Below, piece after piece: positions 58,038-64,000 of a DNA stretch of 64,000 bases. Location: NCBI GenBank assembly GCA_024742495.1, contig JANSYJ010000009.1, positions 1 through 64,000 on the forward strand, given 5' to 3'. Numbering within the stretch: the stretch's first letter is position 1; every line of letters starts with the position of its first letter. The stretch is from Bacteroidota bacterium (GTDB lineage Bacteria; Bacteroidota; Bacteroidia; Flavobacteriales; Schleiferiaceae). A model generated the notes under the pieces. The model searched no databases and was not told the DNA's origin. It saw only the letters and a list, made by a program, of their open reading frames with translations. The position numbers and the translations under genes are program-made.

Positions 58038-59279
58038 TTAGGCCAGCATATTATGTGCCCTATCTAAAGCATCAATCATTTGATCAATTTCAGATTTGGT
58101 ATTGTAAAATGCAAAGCTAGCGCGAATAGTTCCATTAATACCATAATGCTGCATAATAGGCTGAGCACAATGATGTCCGGTGCGTACAGCAACTCCCAGT
58201 TTGTCCAAGATAACACCCACATCATAGGGATGGATATCGCCTAAAAGGAAGGAAATAACCGAGGCCTTATTTTCGGCCTCGCCAATTATGCGCAGATCTG
58301 GAAATTGGCTTTTTAAACGCTGAGTTCCGTAGTGAAGCAGCTCATTTTCATAAGCGCCAATGGCATCCAAACCAATTTGGTTTACATAGTCTATGGCCTT
58401 TGCCAAAACAATTCCACCGGCAATATTTGGGGTACCCGCTTCAAATTTATGAGGCAATCCGGCATAAGTAGTTTTCTCGAAGCTTACCTCGGCAATCATC
58501 TCACCTCCACCTTGATAAGGAGGCATCATTTCCAAAAGCTTTTCCTTTCCGTATAAAACGCCAACACCAGTTGGACCAAATAATTTATGACCGCTAAAGG
58601 TGTAAAAGTCAGCATCTAAATCCTGAACATCCACGGCCATGTGAGGGACGCTCTGTGCCCCATCAATTAAAACCCAGGCACCATATTCATGTGCTTTCTG
58701 AATCATCTCCTTTATCGGGTTTATGGTACCCATGGCATTGGAAATGTGGTTTACCGCTAGCAATTTAGTTTTGGCGCTTAGGAGCTTTTCAAATTCTGCT
58801 TGAATTAATTCTCCGCGCTCATTAATTGGAATCACCTTTAGTACCGCGCCACTTCGCTCGCAAAGCATTTGCCAAGGAACAATATTGCTGTGATGCTCCA
58901 ATTGAGAAACTAGAATCTCATCGCCACTTTTAATTAAGCCTTGCCCTAGAGAAGAAGCCACCAGGTTAATACCATCGGTTGTCCCTTTGGTATAAATTAT
59001 CTCATGGCTTTTTTCGGCATTCAGGTGCTTGCGAATTGTTTCCCGGGCCGCCTCGTAGGCATCGGTCGCCTGCTGGCTGAGGAAATGCACCCCTCGGTGA
59101 ATATTACTGTTTATTTGATTGTAATAATCCGAAATCGCGTCGATTACAACTTTAGGCTTCTGGGAGCTCGCCGCATTATCAAAATAAACAAGGGGCTTGC
59201 CGTACACTTCTTGGTGAAGTATGGGAAAGTCTTGTCTTACTTTTGATATAGGAAATGCTTGCACGCTCTCTTTAATCAT
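58038..59279 (-). CDS. sufS: Cysteine desulfurase SufS
   Basis: YFDNAASSQKPKVV; DGAQSVPHM..FSGHKLFGPTG; RTGHHCAQP. Confidence 0.96.
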   Translation of the reverse strand: MIKESVQAFPISKVRQDFPILHQEVYGKPLVYFDNAASSQKPKVVIDAISDYYNQINSNIHRGVHFLSQQATDAYEAARETIRKHLNAEKSHEIIYTKGTTDGINLVASSLGQGLIKSGDEILVSQLEHHSNIVPWQMLCERSGAVLKVIPINERGELIQAEFEKLLSAKTKLLAVNHISNAMGTINPIKEMIQKAHEYGAWVLIDGAQSVPHMAVDVQDLDADFYTFSGHKLFGPTGVGVLYGKEKLLEMMPPYQGGGEMIAEVSFEKTTYAGLPHKFEAGTPNIAGGIVLAKAIDYVNQIGLDAIGAYENELLHYGTQRLKSQFPDLRIIGEAENKASVISFLLGDIHPYDVGVILDKLGVAVRTGHHCAQPIMQHYGINGTIRASFAFYNTKSEIDQMIDALDRAHNMLA

Positions 59280-59288
59280 GTTAATCGC

Positions 59289-60608
59289 TTAAAGTTCAAA
59301 ATCTAGATTAACGTTCAATTTCTTAGCAATAAGGCGATTCAGCTTCTTTCTTAAAACTGGAATTTTCACATTGCGCAAACCATCATTGGCAAAAGCATAA
59401 AGCAAAAGGGCCTTAGCTTCCTTCTCTGGGATTCCTCTTGTTTTTAAATAAAAAAGAGCGTCCTCGTCTAATTGTCCAATGGTACAGCCATGTGAACATT
59501 GCACATCATCGGCATAGATTTCAAGCTGAGGCTTGGTATCAATAGAAGACTTATCGGTAAGAAGGATATTATTGTTTTGCTGAAAGGCATTGGTTTTTTG
59601 GGCATGTGGATGCACCATCACTTTGCCATTAAAAACCCCGTGTGAATTTTCATCGTAAATGCCCTTATACATTTCGTCAGAATAGCAATTCGGTACTTTG
59701 TGATCCACTAAGGTGTGATGATCTACCGTTTGCTTTCCGTCAATAACGGTGATGCCATCAAGGTGACTTTCCGTATGCTCTCCTTCTAAAAAGAAATTGA
59801 GGTTATTGCGGGTAAACTTACCACCGAAGGAGTAAGTCCCCAGGGTAACATTACTCTTGCTGTATTGTCGTACCGAAGTGCTGTCAATTAAAGATGCATT
59901 AGGGGCATCATTCTGAATTTTATAATAATTGACGCGGGAATCTTTTAGGGCAAAAATTTCCGTTGCGGTATTGGTTAAAACCTCTTGGCTACTTAAGCTC
60001 TGATGGCGTTCTAATATCGTAACCTCAGCATTTTCTTCTACCACCACCAAATTGCGTGGTTGAGTCATGGTTTCTACCCCATGGTCGGTAGTAATAAAAA
60101 TTACCTCCACAGGTTTGTCTACCGTTTTACCGCGCTTAACGCGGATAAAGGCGCCCTCTTTAGCAAAGGCGGTATTTACCGATGCCAGTGCTTCATCTTC
60201 TGGTAGGGCTTTATTGAAATACTTTTCGCCTACATCCTTGTACTTCGTTAGCATATTGCTAAAAGTGCAGATGTCAAAGTCGCTATGCGTAGTTTCACTT
60301 AACCAAGAGCTGTAATAGCCATCAATAAAAACCAGTTTATAGGTATCTACATCATTTAAGAAGTAGCGTTTTATAGCGCTAAAGTCTACCGTTTGCTCAT
60401 CGTTTACAAACACGCGGTAATCGTGCTTTAAAATGGGCTTTAGGTTGGTGTACTTCCACTCCTCATGTCTTTTTGTGGGAAAGCCCATTTTAATGAAGCG
60501 TTGAAAAGCCTCCCTACGCCTCGCGTGCATGGGGCTGTCCGCGGCACCATTGATCTCATTTTCAAAAACTAGAAATGAGGATTCAAGTTTGTCTTTTAAT
60601 GCTTCCAT
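59289..60608 (-). CDS. sufD: Fe-S cluster assembly protein SufD
   Basis: NGKVMVHPHAQKTNAFQQNNNILLTDKSSIDTKPQLEIYADDVQCSHGCTIGQLDE. Confidence 0.96.
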   Translation of the reverse strand: MEALKDKLESSFLVFENEINGAADSPMHARRREAFQRFIKMGFPTKRHEEWKYTNLKPILKHDYRVFVNDEQTVDFSAIKRYFLNDVDTYKLVFIDGYYSSWLSETTHSDFDICTFSNMLTKYKDVGEKYFNKALPEDEALASVNTAFAKEGAFIRVKRGKTVDKPVEVIFITTDHGVETMTQPRNLVVVEENAEVTILERHQSLSSQEVLTNTATEIFALKDSRVNYYKIQNDAPNASLIDSTSVRQYSKSNVTLGTYSFGGKFTRNNLNFFLEGEHTESHLDGITVIDGKQTVDHHTLVDHKVPNCYSDEMYKGIYDENSHGVFNGKVMVHPHAQKTNAFQQNNNILLTDKSSIDTKPQLEIYADDVQCSHGCTIGQLDEDALFYLKTRGIPEKEAKALLLYAFANDGLRNVKIPVLRKKLNRLIAKKLNVNLDFEL

Positions 60609-60619
60609 CCGATAATGAA

Positions 60620-61372
60620 TTAAGCCTCAACACCTTCTTTCAACCAATCGTAACCCCGGCTTTCCAATTCATGGGCTAGATTCTTGTCGCCGCTTTTTAC
60701 AATTTTACCTTGATGTAAAACATGTACAAAATCGGGTACGATATAGTCCAGTAATCGTTGGTAGTGGGTAATTACGATAATGGCATTATCCTTACTCTTT
60801 AGCTTATTTACGCCATTGGCTACAATGCGCAGGGCATCGATATCCAAACCAGAATCGGTTTCATCCAGGATGGCCAATTTTGGCTCCAACATGGCCATTT
60901 GGAAAATCTCGTTGCGTTTTTTCTCCCCCCCCGAGAAACCTTGATTAAGGCTACGGCTTAAAAAGGCACTATCAATTTCCAATAGGCCCATTTTCTCCCG
61001 CATCTTCTTAAGCATAATATTGGCGGGCATCGCTTCTTCTCCCCGGGCCTTTCTACTTTCGTTGATGGCAGTTTTGATGAAATTCGTTACCGTTACCCCT
61101 GGAATTTCCACTGGGTATTGGAAGGATAAGAAAATGCCTTTATGTGCTCTTTCATCAGCATCCAGATCTAAAAGATCCTCGCCTTGAAAATCAATATTTC
61201 CAGCCGTAACTTCATAGTCTTCACGGCCCGCAATAACTGAGGATAAGGTACTCTTACCGGAACCATTTGGGCCCATTATCGCGTGAACTTCACCGGGTTT
61301 CACCTCGAGGTCAATACCCTTTAGTATTTCTTTGCCTTCAATTGCTGCTTGAAGGTTGTTGATCTTTAACAT
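60620..61372 (-). CDS. sufC: Fe-S cluster assembly ATPase SufC
   Basis: GPNGSGKSTLSSVIAGREDYEVT; FSGGEKKRNEI; LDETDSGLDIDAL. Confidence 0.97.
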   Translation of the reverse strand: MLKINNLQAAIEGKEILKGIDLEVKPGEVHAIMGPNGSGKSTLSSVIAGREDYEVTAGNIDFQGEDLLDLDADERAHKGIFLSFQYPVEIPGVTVTNFIKTAINESRKARGEEAMPANIMLKKMREKMGLLEIDSAFLSRSLNQGFSGGEKKRNEIFQMAMLEPKLAILDETDSGLDIDALRIVANGVNKLKSKDNAIIVITHYQRLLDYIVPDFVHVLHQGKIVKSGDKNLAHELESRGYDWLKEGVEA

Positions 61373-61390
61373 GATGTTGATTATTGAGAT

Positions 61391-62833
61391 TTATCCTACT
61401 GAACCTTCCAAACTAATAGCTAAGAGCTTTTGCGCTTCCACGGCAAATTCCATGGGTAGTTGGTTTAGTACGTCTTTACAGTATCCATTTACAATTAAGG
61501 CGATGGCCTCTTCCTCTCCGATTCCCCGCTGATTACAGTAAAAAATCTGATCTTCTCCAATTTTAGAGGTGGTCGCTTCATGCTCCACTTTGGCCGATTT
61601 ATTTTGGGTCTCGATGTAAGGGAAAGTATGCGAACCACAGCTGCTTCCCATTAGGAGGGAATCGCACTGCGAGAAATTTCGGGCATCTTGGGCACGAGGA
61701 CCAATTTTCACCAATCCACGGTAACTGCCATTCGACTTCCCAGCGCAAATACCTTTGGAAATAATGGTGCTCTTGGTGTTTTTTCCAAGGTGAATCATTT
61801 TGGTACCCGTATCTGCTTGCTGGTAATTATTAGTTACCGCCACACTGTAAAACTCACCAATGGAGTTTTCCCCTTTGAGGATGCATGATGGGTATTTCCA
61901 GGTTACCGCTGAACCGGTTTCCACTTGGGTCCAAGAAATTTTAGCATTACGCTCGCAAATCCCTCTTTTGGTAACGAAGTTGTAAACGCCTCCCTTTCCT
62001 TCCTTATTTCCAGGATACCAATTCTGAACGGTGGAATATTTAATTTCCGCATCATCCAAAGCCACTAACTCCACCACTGCCGCATGCAGTTGGTTTTCGT
62101 CACGCGTGGGAGCGGTACATCCTTCCAAGTAACTTACATAACTCCCTTCATCGGCAATTACTAAAGTGCGCTCGAACTGGCCAGTACCGGCCTCATTAAT
62201 TCGGAAATAAGTACTGAGTTCCATAGGACAGCGCACCCCTTTTGGGATATAGCAAAAAGACCCATCTGTGAAAACAGCAGAGTTTAAAGCGGCGTAGAAA
62301 TTATCTGATTTAGGCACCACCGTACCGAGGTATTTCTTTACCAATTCGGGATGCTCTTGAATAGCGTCCGACATGGAACAGAAAATTATTCCGAGTTCGC
62401 CGAGTTTGTCTTTAAAGGTTGTTGCCACTGAAACGGAATCAACAACCACATCCATGGCCACGCCACTTAATCGCTTTTGCTCATCTAAGGAAATCCCTAA
62501 TTTCTCGAAGGTTTTCAATAGTTCGGGATCCACCTCATCCAAGCTTTCGAGCTCTTTCTTTTTCTTGGGAGCCGAATAATAGGAAATGGCTTGCAAATCG
62601 GGTTCGGGATAGCTGACATTAGGCCATTTGGGCTCAGTCATCTTTAAAAACTTACGATAGGCATCCAAGCGCCATTCGGTCATCCATTCCGGCTCATTCT
62701 TTTTGGCAGAAATCAATCGAATAACATCCTCGTTTAAACCTGGAGGAACTTTATCTGCTTCGATATCGGTATAAAAGCCGTATTTGTATTCCGAGGCCGT
62801 AACCTCTTCTAAGTAGCTTTCTTCGGTTTTCAT
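61391..62833 (-). CDS. sufB: Fe-S cluster assembly protein SufB
   Basis: [35 protein letters not shown]-like region; [23 protein letters not shown]; start [11 protein letters not shown]. Confidence 0.96.
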   Translation of the reverse strand: MKTEESYLEEVTASEYKYGFYTDIEADKVPPGLNEDVIRLISAKKNEPEWMTEWRLDAYRKFLKMTEPKWPNVSYPEPDLQAISYYSAPKKKKELESLDEVDPELLKTFEKLGISLDEQKRLSGVAMDVVVDSVSVATTFKDKLGELGIIFCSMSDAIQEHPELVKKYLGTVVPKSDNFYAALNSAVFTDGSFCYIPKGVRCPMELSTYFRINEAGTGQFERTLVIADEGSYVSYLEGCTAPTRDENQLHAAVVELVALDDAEIKYSTVQNWYPGNKEGKGGVYNFVTKRGICERNAKISWTQVETGSAVTWKYPSCILKGENSIGEFYSVAVTNNYQQADTGTKMIHLGKNTKSTIISKGICAGKSNGSYRGLVKIGPRAQDARNFSQCDSLLMGSSCGSHTFPYIETQNKSAKVEHEATTSKIGEDQIFYCNQRGIGEEEAIALIVNGYCKDVLNQLPMEFAVEAQKLLAISLEGSVG

Positions 62834-62844
62834 TTTTTTATCGC

Positions 62845-63174
62845 TTAAACTGCAAAGCTTTCGCCACAACCACAGGTGCGCGAAGCGTTGGGATTATTAA
62901 AAGAGAAGCCTTTGCCATTTAAACCACCGCTAAAATCTAAGGTGGTACCAATGAGGTATAAAAAGCTCTTCTTATCCACTACAATCTTTACACCTTGATC
63001 CTCGAAAAGTTTATCGGTTTCCTTCATTTCGCCATCGAAATCGAGCATATAGGAAAGGCCACTACAACCTCCACTGCTTACCCCCACGCGAACGTAGGTC
63101 TCCTCCAGCTTGCTCCCACTTTCCGCCATCAGGTTGCTCAAGCGCTGCTTTGCTGCGTCTGATACTTTAATCAT
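62845..63174 (-). CDS. A-type Fe-S carrier (SufA/IscA/ErpA-like)
   Basis: [28 protein letters not shown] (C-x-CGC). Confidence 0.95.
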   Translation of the reverse strand: MIKVSDAAKQRLSNLMAESGSKLEETYVRVGVSSGGCSGLSYMLDFDGEMKETDKLFEDQGVKIVVDKKSFLYLIGTTLDFSGGLNGKGFSFNNPNASRTCGCGESFAV

Positions 63175-63271
63175 GAGCTATTTAGATTTAGTATAAATTA
63201 ATTGCAAAGGTACATATAAGAGTTTGCTTAAAGAATATGTTCATGCCCCTGATACAAAATATTGATGATGC

Positions 63272-63300
63272 TTGATAGGCCGGAACTATGTGTAATTTTG
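63272..63300 (+). promoter_or_regulatory. Putative Bacteroidota promoter TTG-N18-TAATTTTG upstream of thiL
   Basis: Matches TTTG/TAnnTTTG-type layout; ends 4 nt before the ATG at 63305. Confidence 0.45.
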
Positions 63301-63304
63301 CCGC

Positions 63305-64000
63305 ATGGCAATGGAAGAAAAAATTTCAAATCTGGGAGAGCTTGGTGAATTTGGGTTGATTAAACATTTAACCCGTGATTTTCCGCTTAGTCAAGCTTCA
63401 AGCATAAAGGGGATTGGCGACGATGCAGCTGTCTTAGAATTTCTGAGTGGACGCACCGTTGTAAGCAGCGATATGCTGGTAGAAGGTATTCACTTCGACT
63501 TAAGCTATGCCCCACCACAGCATTTAGGCTATAAGGCGGTAGCGGTAAATCTGTCGGATATCTACGCGATGAATGCGCGTCCCACTCAAATCACGGTAAA
63601 TATTGCGGTAAGTAATCGCTTTGGTATAGAATATCTCGATAAGATTTATGAAGGTATTCGTCATGCCTGCGAAGTTTACGAAGTGGATTTAGTTGGTGGC
63701 GACACCACATCATCTTATTCCGGTTTAATCCTTAGCATTACGGCCATTGGAGAAGTGGATGAAACTAAAATTACCGAACGCTCTGGCGCCAAGGATAATG
63801 ATCTGCTGGTAGTTAGTGGCGACCTAGGTGGCGCCTATATTGGCTTGCAGGTTTTAGAGCGGGAAAAGTCTGTTTTCCAAGCCAATCCCGATGAGCAACC
63901 CGATTTAAGCGCTTACCAATATCCCATTCAGCGACAGCTAAAACCAGAAGCGCGGAAGGATATTCCCGAGCTTTTAGAAAAGTTAGGTGTGCTCCCCAGC
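63305..64000 (+). CDS. thiL: Thiamine-phosphate kinase, 3'-truncated by window end
   Basis: FGLIKHLTRDFP..GIGDDAAVL; SSDMLVEGIHFDL; VDLVGGDTTSS. Not in ORF track because it runs off the edge. Confidence 0.95.
   Translation, partial: MAMEEKISNLGELGEFGLIKHLTRDFPLSQASSIKGIGDDAAVLEFLSGRTVVSSDMLVEGIHFDLSYAPPQHLGYKAVAVNLSDIYAMNARPTQITVNIAVSNRFGIEYLDKIYEGIRHACEVYEVDLVGGDTTSSYSGLILSITAIGEVDETKITERSGAKDNDLLVVSGDLGGAYIGLQVLEREKSVFQANPDEQPDLSAYQYPIQRQLKPEARKDIPELLEKLGVLPS

Noticed and set aside
1-64000. Prophage, BGC, restriction or other defence islands
   Set aside because: Apart from the RES-Xre pair no phage structural, modification, nuclease-defence or biosynthetic megasynthase genes are visible.

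Overview
The window is chromosomal DNA from an AT-leaning marine-type Bacteroidota (Flavobacteriia-like). Evidence for this is T9SS C-terminal sorting domains, TonB receptors, a GldL-like protein and Bacteroidota-style suf gene order. I find about 50 credible CDSs, one tRNA-Leu, several intrinsic terminators, an imperfect 4x ~140-bp tandem repeat at the left edge, and no rRNA, CRISPR array, transposase, integrase or prophage.

Main blocks:
- 3-hydroxyanthranilate dioxygenase and tRNA-Leu.
- Secreted/outer-membrane proteins and a beta-helix/ion-channel-like fusion.
- A tight four-gene operon: coiled-coil protein, roadblock-like protein, Ras/Rab-like small GTPase, hybrid histidine kinase.
- A complete sucrose cluster: scrK, scrT, scrP, TonB receptor, scrR.
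- A HAD/UbiA membrane operon.
- A Lhr-type helicase followed by T9SS genes and a RES-Xre toxin-antitoxin pair.
- Coa1-like zinc-ribbon twins next to SCO1.
- A suf operon with an embedded methyltransferase.

Two observations stand out. First, the Ras-like GTPase operon looks like a self-contained bacterial small-GTPase signalling module. Second, three separate loci share one architecture: intact gene, then accessory cassette, then a displaced same-strand remnant of that gene's 3' end, with no visible recombinase. The copied genes are an RluA-type synthase, a sugar porter and a Lhr-like helicase. This suggests recurrent cassette insertion at the 3' ends of protein-coding genes. All family calls come from reading the sequence; no database search was run.
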